From: Umbilicaria muhlenbergii
Lineage: Eukaryota; Ascomycota; Lecanoromycetes; Umbilicariales; Umbilicariaceae
Direction of reading: 5' to 3'
NCBI GenBank assembly: GCA_000611775.1
Contig: KK106982.1
Span: forward strand, 992,001 to 1,056,000
DNA: 64,000 bases
Below are positions 43,101 to 54,971 of this stretch, piece after piece; position 1 is the stretch's first letter; each line of letters starts with the position of its first letter. The translations under genes and the position numbers were made by a program. Under the pieces are notes generated by a model. That model did no database searches and was not told the DNA's origin. It saw only the letters and a program-made list of their open reading frames with translations.

Positions 43101-43725
43101 ATGCGAGCCTCACCTTTATCCATCATTCTGGTCCTGACTGAAATCGCGCTTTTCACCTTAGCCATCCCCATCAACCCCATCACCACTCTTGCCTTGGCTC
43201 CCCGCAGCCAGTCCTGCGCCAACGCGCCCTCGACTATCGCCGGCACGTAAGTTGCAAGACCCCCCATCTTCACCTGCCCCATCCCGCTCCACCCAGTCCT
43301 GACATCCTCCTCCCCCCTCTCCCTCCAGCCCACTCCACCCCCGCCACGGCACCGATACCATCCTCTGGTGCGCGCCCAACTCCCGCACCTACGTAATCAT
43401 CACCATGATCCGCGCCGTCGCCGACCCAGCCATCACCAGCCTCCTCAGCGACGCGCAGCGCCACGCGCGCGTGCGGATCGTCGCCTACGGCGACAACGCC
43501 CTCAATGGCGGGCGGTTCAGCTGGATGGGCGACGGGTTGAATGAGATCAAGGTGTGGAATTCGAATAATCATCAGATTACTTATGGGGTTTTGGGGGCGG
43601 CGTTGGGGGCGCTCAGGGATTATATGGTGAGTGAGGGCGGGGTGGTGGGCGAGGCGGGGTTTGTGATTGTGGATGGGGCGAATGAGGTGGGGAGGGGGAC
43701 GGTGGGGGTGGGGTTGGTGGGGTAG
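43101..43725 (+). CDS. Small secreted protein of unknown function
   Basis: The exons are 43101-43246 and 43329-43725, joined through an 82-nt GT-AG intron (GTAAGT donor), giving 180 aa. It starts with a signal peptide (SIILVLTEIALFTLAIPI, cleavage probably within the next 15 residues). The mature part has only two cysteines (SQSCANAPS and LWCAPNSRTY), which could form one disulfide. It continues VIITMIRAVADPAITSLLSD and RVRIVAYGDNALNGGRFSW, then IKVWNSNNHQITYGVLGAAL, and ends Gly/Val-rich. I do not recognise the family. A secreted enzyme fragment, a surface protein or an effector are all open. The coding strand flips from C-rich to strongly G-rich near 43500. Confidence 0.78.
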
Positions 43726-44293
43726 GAAGGGGGAGGGAGGAATGGACGGCAGGGGAGAAGGGGGAGGGGGGATGGGATACATATATGGCGGTGGGTGGGG
43801 TCTGCCACGGATGATAATCAGCGGGGTCTGGAAGTGGATTGGGGGAGTTCGTCAAGCGTTAGGTCTGGAATAGATGTCGTATACGGAATAGAAAGGTATA
43901 GAGATCCTGCACTCTGGATAGCAGAATTCGTTTTGGTATAGAGCCGATTCGAGTGTCAAATGTTGATCGATACTATTGATCAGTTCCACAGTGCAAGAAT
44001 TTGAATGGGAATTCAATTCAATTTCACACGGATTGATCGTTGACTTTCACATCAGTGCATCCAATGACGATTCTCACCCGAAACGAATTGGCGCACTTGG
44101 TGATAACAATCCGTCTTGATGAACGAACGGTCCGAAAATCCCCTAGCGACCTCTATTCCCGATTCTGCCCCGAGACCAAAAAGGTGGAAGATGTCACACA
44201 CTTTTGGGAAGCGCCTCTCCGCCATCCAAACGCTCACGCACACCGACACCTCAGCAAGTCCCCATCCACCCATCTATCCTGCCCCCTTCACAA
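43726..44293. other. Convergent 3' intergenic region
   Basis: 568 bp between the secreted-protein gene and the SDR gene. A G-rich tract at 43726-43800 continues the G-rich 3' end of the secreted gene. No other feature was seen. Confidence 0.45.
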
Positions 44294-45433
44294 TCAAGCC
44301 ATCTTCCCCGGCACCATCGGATGTCCCGCACTCAACCCGCCATCCACCGCCCACGCCTGCCCATTAACATAACTGGCGTCCTCACTCCCCAAAAACAGCG
44401 CCACCCTCGCAATCTCATCCGCCAACCCCCCGCGCCTCAGCGGATTCAGCTGCCCGATCCGGCCCTCGGTGCCTCGCTTCCGCGCCGCTTCGTACGTGGA
44501 CTGCGTCATGCCGGTTTCGGTCAGGCCGGGGCAGATGGCGTTGCAGCGGATCGAGGTGCCCGAGAGCTGGTAGCAGGTTGTCTGCATGAGGGAGATGACG
44601 GCCGCTTTTGAGGCGGAGTAGTCGGTGCCGCCCGCGTTGGAGCGCAGGCCGGCGACGGAGGCGGTCGCGATGATGGAGCCCCCCGGGGAGGGTTTGAGGG
44701 GGGAGGTGAGGAGCATAGCGCGGGCGGCGTGTTTGGTCGCGAGGAAGACGCTGGATGAGTGGAGGTGGGGTTAGTTGGGTTGTTGGAGGGAGGGGAGAGG
44801 GAAGGAAGGAAGGAAAGGGGAAGCACCTCAAGACGTTTGTCCGCATGACTTTCATGAACTCGTCGACTTCTATCTCCGTGAAGACTTTGTGGGCGCCTAC
44901 GATCCCCGCGTTGGCGAACATGATGTCTAGGCGGCCGTATTTGGCGATCGCTTCGTCGACGACGGCTTTGACGGCGGGTTCGTCGGCGGCGTCGAATTGG
45001 CGCGGGTGGACGTCGACGGAAGGGTAGAGGGAGGAGAGTTCGGCTTGGTAGGTGGATAGGTGCGTGGATGTGAAGTCGCACAGGTAGATTGCGCGGGCCC
45101 CGTTGTGGGCATATTGGTAGGCGGTGGCGCGGCCGATACCGATGGGAGAGTTGGCGCCTGAGTGGGGGGTGGGTTGTTAGAGGTGGTGGGTGGGGAGGAG
45201 GTGTGGATGGGTGATTTACCGGTGATGATGATGACCTTGTCTTTGACTCGTCTGGACTACCGGTCAGCGCTTTGTAGGTGCAAGAAGAGTGGAGTGGGAT
45301 ACGGAGCTTACTGCCCGGTCGAGTCTCCTGCCACTTGGCGGATTTTGGGGATCCTGTCGGAGCTACTGGAGCCTGTCTGGCCTACCAGATGGCTCGTGAC
45401 TTGCTGCAGCCGATTCTTTGCATTTGATGCCAT
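44294..45433 (-). CDS. Short-chain dehydrogenase/reductase (SDR)
   Basis: A classical SDR, an NAD(P)-dependent oxidoreductase; the substrate is unknown. The exons are 45433-45312, 45251-45220, 45157-44827 and 44750-44294, giving 313 aa. The Rossmann fold opens with [20 protein letters not shown] (nucleotide-binding TGxxxxxG), then [13 protein letters not shown] (NAG), the catalytic serine in ATASVAGL and the catalytic pair in YSASKAA. The proline-glycine turn [10 protein letters not shown] follows, and the C-terminus reads [16 protein letters not shown]. Exon 1 gives a 40-residue leader ahead of the fold, longer than in most SDRs of this kind; part of it (residues about 17-36) is Ser-rich. 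The 5' half of the coding strand is C-rich and the 3' end G-rich. Confidence 0.9.
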
Positions 45434-48319
45434 GTTGATCAGACAAGGAGGGGTTATGCTACGATGGTTGGCTTCTTCAATGCTGTTTATAAGTTACGAG
45501 CTGCATTGCGGGGATTAAATTCTGGGGAGCCGAGGCACACTAAAAGTCAAGTCGAAGAATCTATGTATTGGATAGTGGCTCGGGTGATAGAGACCGATCG
45601 GTGTCAAGCGATTGCCCTCGTCCTTGTGATAGGAGCTTTCAATCGTTACAGCATTGCTAAGGCAGGTATGTGAGCCACCAGGCTTTCACGAGTTGCAAGA
45701 GACCCTTAACTTGGGAGATGATAAAAGGAGTATCACAACATCAACAGGCAGGAAGATGCTTCGTTATTAAACCTAAGTGGATAGAAGTGTTTCAGGGATG
45801 ATAAAGTACCTTCGGGCCATGTCTTGCGTTATTATGGAATCGGTCTTGATCAGCGGTGTCGACTGTGAAGGGTTGTAGTTCGGAGCCCTCAACAAGAAAG
45901 TACAATCTGTAGAGGAATCAACAATACATTTGAAGAAGTTTGAACGTGATGCTTACGAGTACGCTTGCCATTATTGCCAAAGGTAGCTAGCCCATCAGGC
46001 CAGTCCCGTTTACTGGTACGAGTATAAGACAGCCAGCGGCGTATAAGCTAACTACTAGTCAAGCTCAGGTTATGAGTGTTGCAGCTGTAAGAAACACAGC
46101 TGAGGGTCACCTCCACTACTCAAAGAATCAAGACAAGGTTTGAAGAACTTCTACTATAGAGATGGCACAGGGCCCTCAAATAGGTATTTGTGGCTTCCCA
46201 GTAAATGAATGAGCTTACGGAAGGAGTGGATGAAATACTATGGAAAAGTGCACATTGAGTTGAACAAGAGGCCCTCCTGCAGCTTATGGTAAATTGCTGC
46301 GTACACTAACTGTCAAGAAGATGGTTGTAAGTGTTGGGAACTAGCTGTTAATTTGTGCTTAGGGTACACGGCGTTGGCCGTCTTATAGACGGGATCCTGA
46401 GGCCGACTATTGACCCTACAGGATCTGTTCAGTATGGATTAACTGTAGATGCTAAAAACGACGGAGGGAAAAGAATGGAAAGGTAGCAACGACAGCCCGA
46501 AATTACTGTAAGAACTGCGGTAGAACGAGTTTCAATGAGGATAAGAAAGTCGAATAGAACCAAGAGAGGAGGAAAGCGATTGGCTGTTCAAGTAAGTCCT
46601 CCATGATCCTCCAATAATGGAGCGCATCAAGCCTGGCGTAAGTACGCCTATCCAGCCAGCGAGCACTTGAGATCTCCAGTCGATTCTCCCAATACGAGTC
46701 GAGTCCCCAAAGCTTCCCCGTTGACTTTGTTTGTAAGAAGTTTGACTTGTGCGGATATCAATACTCCCAGATGAGCGACGAAGCGGGCGGGGCGGGGGAT
46801 TTACCGCGTGTCTCGCTACCCACAACTTCAAATAAGATTCAGATCTCTTTCCTATCTCCGACACAATCGCGCATCAAAAACAACCACGAATCGTCCTCCA
46901 GATCTTTACGCGTAAGCTGGAGATGCGCGAATGCCGAAATTGAAAGTGGGCCAATCATGCTGCCTTCCAACACGTGCTGATCTGGCTGATCCACAGGAGC
47001 ACATGGTGCAGGGATGACGAAGCTTTGCGACTTATGCGCCGACCATTCTACTGGGTCAAGAGTGCCACGGCCCCGTCTCTGGAATCCTGGCTCAGTTGTA
47101 GAAACCAACTCTAGAGGTAGTAGCGGTCTTGGCCCCCTTTCCACCTTGGGACTCGAGGTTCGAAAGGCGTCATGTTTGCTGAGTGGCTGTTTGTCGGGAG
47201 TACCTGATCGGCACTGCCCCGATCTTTGGAGTCACACCAATCTCCCACCCGTACTCGTTCCCGAACTCGATCTGCAAAGCTGGGGTTTTGCTTGATAACC
47301 ACGGCTGGAAACCGGCACCTGGATTCTGAGCGTGACGACGGTTCTGCTCTGATCAGTAACCGCTGTGCCTGAGCAAACCACATTTTAGATGGCCTCGAGT
47401 ATCATAGCTGCGTAAGTGACGGTTTGTGTTGGAGAGTAGCAATTACCGTCCGGCCTCGCGAGAACCCATTGCGCACGCTCTCAGTACGGATAGCGGAGTT
47501 TGATAACCGTCGAAGGAGGACTGCTCAGACTCGAGAGCGTCTGTAACGCTTGGTGACTCGGCTCATGTTTGAAGAACCCGCGGCGCTGTGCCCGTTCGCA
47601 TACTACGTAGAAGCCGAAGCTGCGAGTTTTCAGGGCGGCGTGCCTGGATGGCGTGGAAGTGGCTCCGCGACTTTCCTCGGCCATGACGGAGTTGGTAGTC
47701 ATTCAGCTCGCGCCGGTGAACAATGCCCTTCCCCCACCCAGCCTGCATTTCGGGCGCATATTGGAAGCCATATCTGTTATCAATTGGCAGTGCTCTGCTC
47801 CGTACTCGTCCAAGAGAGTCGACGGTGCAGAAGTCACGGACCGCCTGCGCCCTTGACTACCTTAGTGGCCACGGCGTCCTCGCTTCGAGAGGCGGCCTAC
47901 GGTGGACGGCAGACGCTCCGCCCGCGTTCCTAAACCAGCCACTTCGAGAATTGATTGCTGGCAACGCACTCGAGCTTGCACGTCCCAGATCCACAGACAC
48001 GCGGGCACTTCAACGACCTCCGTGCAACAGCGGGCGAGGTAGCGCTTCGTGTGGTTGACAGAGGAGCTTTTCATACCACACACGCCTCAGAGCACGTGCG
48101 ACTGGCTGACTCCGCCTTGCTGGGGTAAAGCCGACCACATCATCTTGCCTTCGCTTTCAACACGTCGCATGGTCCGCCTCACTTCAAATCGCCCATACAC
48201 TGGACACCAACCCACCAGCGTACGGCGCTCACGTTACCGAGTCCCAAACCGATGAATCCAATTATTTACCAGCGTTGAGTACTCATCACATTTTGTTGTC
48301 CGGAGGGCATGTGAGAGAC
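45434..48319. other. Longest intergenic region (2.9 kb), open-frame-poor
   Basis: Between the divergent SDR and kinesin genes. From about 45674 to 46531 there is no frame of 60 codons on either strand, and the sequence is AT-richer. Frames at 46532-47144 (-) and 47400-48255 (both strands) show no family features. It may be decayed sequence plus the kinesin promoter. I found no terminal repeats. Confidence 0.5.
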
Positions 48320-51300
48320 ATGGCCCACTCTCCACCGATTTCGCCGTCGGCCCTACCGCAACGGCCGGTGAGCGCATTGTTGCGAGCGCCACAGAGCTCG
48401 AGTCGCATGAGCGTGTCCTGTAAACAAGGAGGGGGAAGCAGAGCGTCTGATGACGATGGCAAAACTTCAGTCAAAGTTGGTATGTGGATTACTCTTTATC
48501 GATAAACATATGTAAGGAGACGCCTGACGATCATGTCTTCTTCCAACAGCGATTCGTGTGCGACCGCCTCTGAGGTCGACGGATCCAGGCTTTGAGTTGA
48601 TCCCACAACGCTTCCAACGGTCTATGGCTCATGTGACATCTCCGACAAGTCTGGCGATAGATTCCAAGGAAGGTCGGAAGCTCTTCATATTCGACCGGGT
48701 GTTTGGCGAAGATGTGCAACAAGAGGGTATCTGGGAGTACTTAGAGGAGAGCGTTGCTGCATTCATGCAGGGCTACAATGTTTCTGTGCTAGCTTATGGT
48801 CAATCTGGTTCCGGAAAGTCGTACACCATGGGTACCTTAGGGCCAACGGAGCAGAGTGATTCAAGACTCATGGGTAAGTGGTTTTCAGAACGATCTACAA
48901 TCACGGGGTTGCTCTGAGTCTTTGGTGTTCATATTCGGCTGATACGAGACTATGTTAGGGGTCATTCCTCGTGCGGCCGCGATGCTGTTCAAAGACCTTG
49001 CAGGGCCTCCACCGTTGAATCGTAATGGGTCTTCTGGCCTGAGAACACCTACCCGATACTCTACAAACGCGGTTCAGACACTTCAAAGCTTGTCAAAGAA
49101 TGGGGGAGATAAGAGTTGGCATATGAAAGCCACCTATGTTGAAGTAAGGATTCCAATCTGTGTTGGCCAACGGGAAGCTGACGTGCTATGAAGATATACA
49201 ACGAGCAGCTGCGTGATCTGCTCGTGCCAGAAAACGTGCCGCAAGGAGAGAGAAGCACCGTGACCATCCGGGAGGATCCTCAAGGACGCATTCTCTTGAC
49301 AGGGTTACATCAGGTGGAAATCCACTCTGTCGAAGACCTTCTGAATGCCTTGAATTTCGGTTCTTCCATTCGCCAGACGGATGCCACCGCTATGAACGCG
49401 AAATCGTCTCGTTCGCACGCAGTGTTCAGTATCAATTTGGTTCAGCGTAAGCTGAAGGATCCACAGACGCCGATCCAGGACAAGCGTCATTCTGTACCAC
49501 TCGAGGCTATGACAGGTCACGATAGTTGGATCACACTGGACAGCAAGCTTCATTTTGTTGATTTGGCTGGTAGCGAGAGGCTTAAGAACACCCAGGCATC
49601 AGGAGAGCGTGCTAAAGAAGGCATCTCCATCAATGGCGGGCTGGCTAGCTTAGGCAAAGTGATCCAACAGCTTTCTTCACGCCAGGCTAGCTCGCATATC
49701 TCATATCGAGATTCCAAGCTTACCCGCCTCCTCCAAGACTCTTTGGGTGGAAATGCTTGGACATATCTCATTGCATGTGTTAGCCCTGCGGAATTCCATC
49801 TCAGCGAGACCCTTAACACGGTGCATTATGCTCGACGTGCTCGAGCAATACAAAGCAAGCCACAAATCCAACAAATCTCTGATGAGAGCGACAAACAAGC
49901 TATGATCGACCGCCTGCGCGCCGAGGTCTCTTTTCTGCGAGAGCAAATTCGGAATCCTGCACGCGGAGACCGCTCAAGCATGGGACCGCAAGAGAGGGCA
50001 GATCGGCAGAACGAGCGCGAGGTTGAGCTACAAAATCATCTTCTTGATCTGCAGGAGAACTACGGTGCCCTGAGTCAGCGGCATTCTAAACTTATCACGG
50101 AAATCACTAAAGCTAGAGATAACGAGTCCAGTGATACGCCGACTCTCAACGATGCTATTGGTAACAGTGCTGTCGAGAGACTCAAACGCTCAAATTCCTT
50201 CGCTGAAGCTGTCGAACAGGTGGTGCTTGAGTATGAGAAAACGATCCAAAGTCTTGAAACATCACTTTCAAACACCCGGTCTTCGCTTGCCACCACGGAG
50301 AGCAGTCTCCTTGAGAGGGAGACAAAATGCGCTTATGTCGAGACTGTCAACCAACAGCTTCAAGCTCGGCTTCAGAAGATGATGGATCATGAGACCAGTA
50401 CAGAGCACTACCTTCATGATCTAGAGGCCAAACTAGATGGTCATACTTCGGGCGAGGAGAGGACCTCGGCCGTTGTGGTTGAGCTTCGGAAAGAAATCGC
50501 TAGAGTTCGTGAAAATGAGGCTAGTTGCGAAGACTACATTTCAACCCTTGAAGAAAGGCTTGCTGAGGCGGACCAAGACATGGAGCTAATGCAGCGCGAA
50601 GTTGATCGCCTAGAACACGTTGTCGAACGCCAGCGTAGCCTCGGCAAGCTTGACAACCTCCTACATGAGCTCGATCACGTCCAACAGAACGGTAAACCCC
50701 GTGAGGAGGAGCACTTAACTAATGGAATCTCTGGTGCGGCCCGTACTGTCGGCCTAAGGAAAGTCTCAAACGGATCGCTCTTGAAGCAAGCTGCAGAGAC
50801 TGCCATCCCTGAGTCCGACGATGAAGATGGGGAGCACCCACCGTCGTACAGTCCCGAGCCTGGGCTGGCCGGTCAGGTCGGTGGTGTCGAAGAGAGCATG
50901 CCAACCACATATTCGAGAGCCTCGACTGTCCGAACTGCTACGTCCGAGTATCCTTCTGACAGTCCTGCACAATCAAAATTTGTGGCTGACAAATTCGAGA
51001 ATATTCCTCAGGAACTTTTCGATTTACGAGTGGAGCATGAATCAACTCTGAACGAATATGGTTTGATGTCAGCTAAATACGAAGAGGCCATCCGGACACT
51101 TGCAGAGTTTCAAGACGCAATCGATGAAGCCCGGCGTCCCACCGCAACGCGAAATCTTGCCTCGCCAGTTCCCAGCCGGCCTATTTCTTTTTTAGGAGAC
51201 GCGAGGGTGAACGAGCTCAAAAATGGAGGACACTTGTCATCCTCGCGATCTCTATCATCGGAATTGTTCTCAGCTGGGGATTCACCCAATACCTATGAAT

Positions 51301-53709
51301 CATCTGATACCGAGCCTACTCCCAGAACTCCCGAATCCAAAGGTCTGGCGCCAGGTTTCCGCAGGGAAGAGGTCTTGGCTCAGGAAATTGAGCAGTTGAA
51401 GAAATTAACGACAGAGAAGGACGAGGATCTGCATGCATTATCTAGTACATACACCGAATTGCAAGAAATACATTTAGAGACGCTGGATGTTGTTGAAGAA
51501 CTCAAGGCCGAGGTTTATAAGGCCAAAATGAGCGGCCAAACGTCGCCAACTTCGCCGGTCATCAGGAGGAAGTCCAGCCAGAACGTGATGACGATAGACC
51601 GTGCTCATCGCTCGTTCGCTTCTCTTCGCAACATCGCTGCAGAGAATTTTGAGAAGGACCCGGACACCATGCAGAACTTCGAACTTAACCTGAACGCTGC
51701 TATGCACGAGCTGCACCAAAGATCGGAGCGTGTGCAGGTTCTCGAGGCTGATCTTGCTAGTGTAAGGAAAGAAATGGAATCAAAGATGGCGATCATTTCT
51801 GGTCTGACTCGGGAGAGGTCGAGCCTTTCTGGATCTTCGCTATTGCAGAGCGAGAATCAAATGAGACTGCTGCATGAGGACTATACTGCTCGAGAGCGAG
51901 AGCTCTTGGACGAAATAACCGTTCTGAAGACATCCCTTAGCGCCCCTGCTAATCGTCAACCCGAAGTTCAAACTGGATCTACCGACTCAGCGATGCCGGG
52001 CGTTTTCCCAGAGACACCAGCTCTAGATACCTCTGGCTCAAAGGAGTTGGGTGCAGCAGACCAACCCGGACATCAACCGCAGCAGCAGAAGGTCTCGGAG
52101 CTGCAAGAAGAATTGTCGCAATGGCAGAATCGCCACAATTCAGCGGTAGAATCGTTGCAAGCATCCGAGAAGAAGCTACTAGCTACAATGGCTGAATTGG
52201 AAGCATCAATGGAAAACTTAGAGAATATGCGGCGCGAGACTTCTCTGCACGCCGAAGCTGTGGATTCGTTGCAAAAAGAAATCGACAACCATAAAAGCAC
52301 GATTGGTTCGCACGTGGATACAATTGCCGGGTTTGAACGATCTCTAGCAGCGGCTCACGAACAGATCGCGGAGAACACGCGCTTCAGGGAGGCCACCCAA
52401 AGTCAGCTTGACATGCATCGTGACCAGATCTCGCTTCTAGAGAAGAGTGTCGAGGAGCACCAATCGGCGGTAGAGTTCCATAAACATGGTCTTAAGTCTT
52501 TGCACGATTCACACGCTCAAGAACTCGACAACGTTCGTACTTCCACCCTTGCACAGGCGGAAGAGCAATCATCGCAGCAGGTTCAACGCATCCAAGCCAT
52601 GGAATCCGAAATAAATGAGAACAAGGCCAAGATTGACGAGCTGAATAATGCCCTCGTTTTACGAGATAGGGAGCTGCAAGAATTGAACAAATCTAAAGAG
52701 GTTCTCGTAAGGGAGAGGGAGCTTCAAGCCGCGCAGATAGACAAGGCAGCACAGGATTTGGCTTCTGCGGAAAAGGCCAAGGAGGCCGCTGTTGTCGAGA
52801 AAACGAAGCTGCAGACTGCCTTCCAGGAGCTCACTGAGATCAATCGAGATACGGTTACTGAACTCGAAAAAGTCAATGCGAAGGAGAGGAAGGCCGCACG
52901 CCTCGTTGACGAGCTTGAAGAGCAGATCGCTACTACGTATGAACAGCACAAAGCTACATCTAGTAGACTTTCCATTATTCACACCGAGCGGAACCATGCT
53001 CTTGAGGAGGCGAACGCAGCTAAGGTCAAGTTGGAGGAAGAGTTGGAGACCTATCGCCTGCGCCTAGAGCAAGCTGAGGTAAGGCTGACTCAAACATTAC
53101 AGGTTCCTTGCTTACGTTCGGCAGGCTCAATTCCCTGGCGCCTCTGCTAACACCGATGGCCAGTATGGCCGTGAACGCTCTGCTACCCTGTCAACCAACC
53201 TCCGCAAAAGTTCTTCTGTCATCTCTCTTCCGTCTTCTCCTCCTCCTGCAATACCTCTTCCTCCACTTCCCAGCCACGCAAACGGAGTCATGAATTCTCA
53301 CTCTGGTCCTGCCAACAACGGACCTTATGATGCTGGATCCCGTCATGCCAGCAAGGAGCTTGTCGGTGCTCAGCTGGCTGAGGAACAAGAAGCGCGAATC
53401 AGAACCATTGAAAAGCACCTCTTCGCAGAAAAGCAGCTTACAGCTACTCTCGAAGAAGCTCTTGTCGACCTTGAAACCCAAGGTAACAAAATCAAGATCG
53501 ATATGGAAGGATGGAAAAAGAAGGCCTGGGCTTATGAGGATGAGCTCAATGAGCTAAGGAAGGAAAGGAACTCAACGCGTTACTCTGTCCAGGCAGTCGA
53601 GGAGGAACGACATGCTAGAAAGGAGGCTGAAGCTGCTCGGGCACATCTGGAGGAGAGGATGAACGCTTTAAATAAGAAAAAGAAGAAGTCCGGCTTCAAT
53701 TGTTTTTAG
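48320..53709 (+). CDS. N-terminal-motor kinesin with long coiled coil
   Basis: A plus-end type kinesin by layout. The exons are 48320-48479, 48550-48873, 48959-49143, 49194-53078 and 53125-53709, giving 1712 aa. The motor covers about residues 60-410: KVAIRVRPPLRST, P-loop YGQSGSGKSYTMG (about residue 137), switch I NAKSSRSHAVFSI (about 288), switch II DLAGSERL (about 346), and HISYRDSKLTRLLQDSLGGN. Coiled coil runs from about 425 to the end, broken by Ser/Pro-rich parts near 700-870. The tail ends KKKKKSGFNCF, a basic run with a Cys-Phe end. The motor is closest by eye to kinesin-4/KIF4-like proteins, but that subfamily call is uncertain. Intron 4 (46 nt) was placed by reading phase. Exon 1 starts at the first in-frame ATG. 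Confidence 0.92.
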
Positions 53710-54971
53710 GCGAGCATGTCTTGCCTTGGCCAGAGCAGGACTCCTTTCCGCACGTCTCAACGACACTCACTTCCCTTACGCATTTTATGATTCTTTGTTC
53801 ATTGTTTTGCATTTTATGGTACGGGACTATGTGACATTGTAGGCGGACCGATTCGCCATTTCCCGAGTTTCTTTCTCCTGCATATGGTCCGCCGATATTT
53901 TGTTTTCTGCATTGCACTCTGGACGGAAGATACTACCGGCGCACTTCTGGGCATTCTGGCTGGGGGTGGATCACTGTGCTGGAGGATTGCAATCCGATTT
54001 TTTCCCATCTGCGGGCATTCACCTTTACCTTGTACATGATTCACGCCATTTTTGGAGTTTTGCTTTGCGCTGCTCTCTTTATCGAAGATACCACCGCCGC
54101 GTTGCTAATGGCTTTGCCTTTCTTACGTATACATGGGTTCGGCGGACATGGCTGGTGTTTGGCGCTCTTACGACGGCTGGCGAGCTTTCGCGGGCGAAGG
54201 TAGCTAGGCTTCGGGATGGGTTGCAGTGACAGGAATAAGAGCTACTCGAAAGATTGGCTTAAGGTGCTTTGATGCCGTAATTCAAGGTTGAGGATCGTGT
54301 TGATGAGGCGCGTGATATTGCCTTGTAGAGCCCCGAACCCTAGAGCCTGAAACAGCAATCCTTCGAGAGAAAAAACCCTAAAGCCGTAGATCCTCTACAA
54401 ACTGCACAGCGAAAGCTGTGTCCCGGAATCGTCAGAATGCAAAACGTGACCTTGAATGAATCATCGTAATACTTACACTCGAGGGGCTTTCCCAAAGGTC
54501 TTTTATGTGTGGAGTAATGAGAGCGGCCACTGGATTTAGCCCCAAACCTGACAAGACACACGGTGTCGGGGTTTCTTAGAATTCTTAGAACTCTTAGAAC
54601 GCTACCAGCCTCTAGCACCTCTGTAACTCTTAGAACTCTTAGACTTCTTAGAACCCTTAGAACCCTTAGAATTCACGGAGTTCTTTGAATTCATCGAACA
54701 GTTCCTCCTCTAGCAGCCCCTGGTATTTCCCAAAACGCATAAGCCGAGAAGCATTTACCCACCTCATCCGCGTTACTGAACCGTACGCATCACAGCAAAA
54801 CGTACGAAGCACTAGCGCCACTGATTCGTACGGTCATAGACTTCATTTCTCTAGCCGGAGAGCGCCCTTCACATCATCTCGTCCAAAGCCATCTACCTTA
54901 TACACAACCCAACGCCACCAACCCCAACGACTTTTCACACGCCTCCCCCCCGTGCGCCATCACCAAAACAC
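53710..54971. other. Convergent 3' intergenic region kinesin / Nud1-like gene
   Basis: 1.26 kb. A hydrophobic short frame at 53976-54203 is probably untranslated sequence. Two blocks of a 9-bp tandem repeat lie at 54573-54671. No RNA gene was seen. Confidence 0.5.
54573..54671. repeat. Two blocks of a 9-bp tandem repeat (NNCTTAGAA family)
   Basis: Block one (54573-54599) has TTCTTAGAA twice and CTCTTAGAA once. Block two (54627-54671) has CTCTTAGAA, CTCTTAGAC, TTCTTAGAA and CCCTTAGAA twice. The copies differ mainly in the first two bases. A 27-bp spacer separates the blocks. Confidence 0.88.

Noticed and set aside
46771-46980. Short plus-strand frame starting MSDEAGGAG, first thought to be SUMO-like
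   Set aside because: Beyond the first residues it has no ubiquitin-fold pattern and no terminal di-glycine.
46532-47144. Minus-strand open frames of 110 and 101 codons
   Set aside because: No family features, no splice model joining them, and they overlap a short plus-strand frame; probably chance.
53900-54229. Hydrophobic plus-strand frames after the kinesin stop
   Set aside because: Short, overlapping in two frames, without splice links; most likely kinesin 3' untranslated region.
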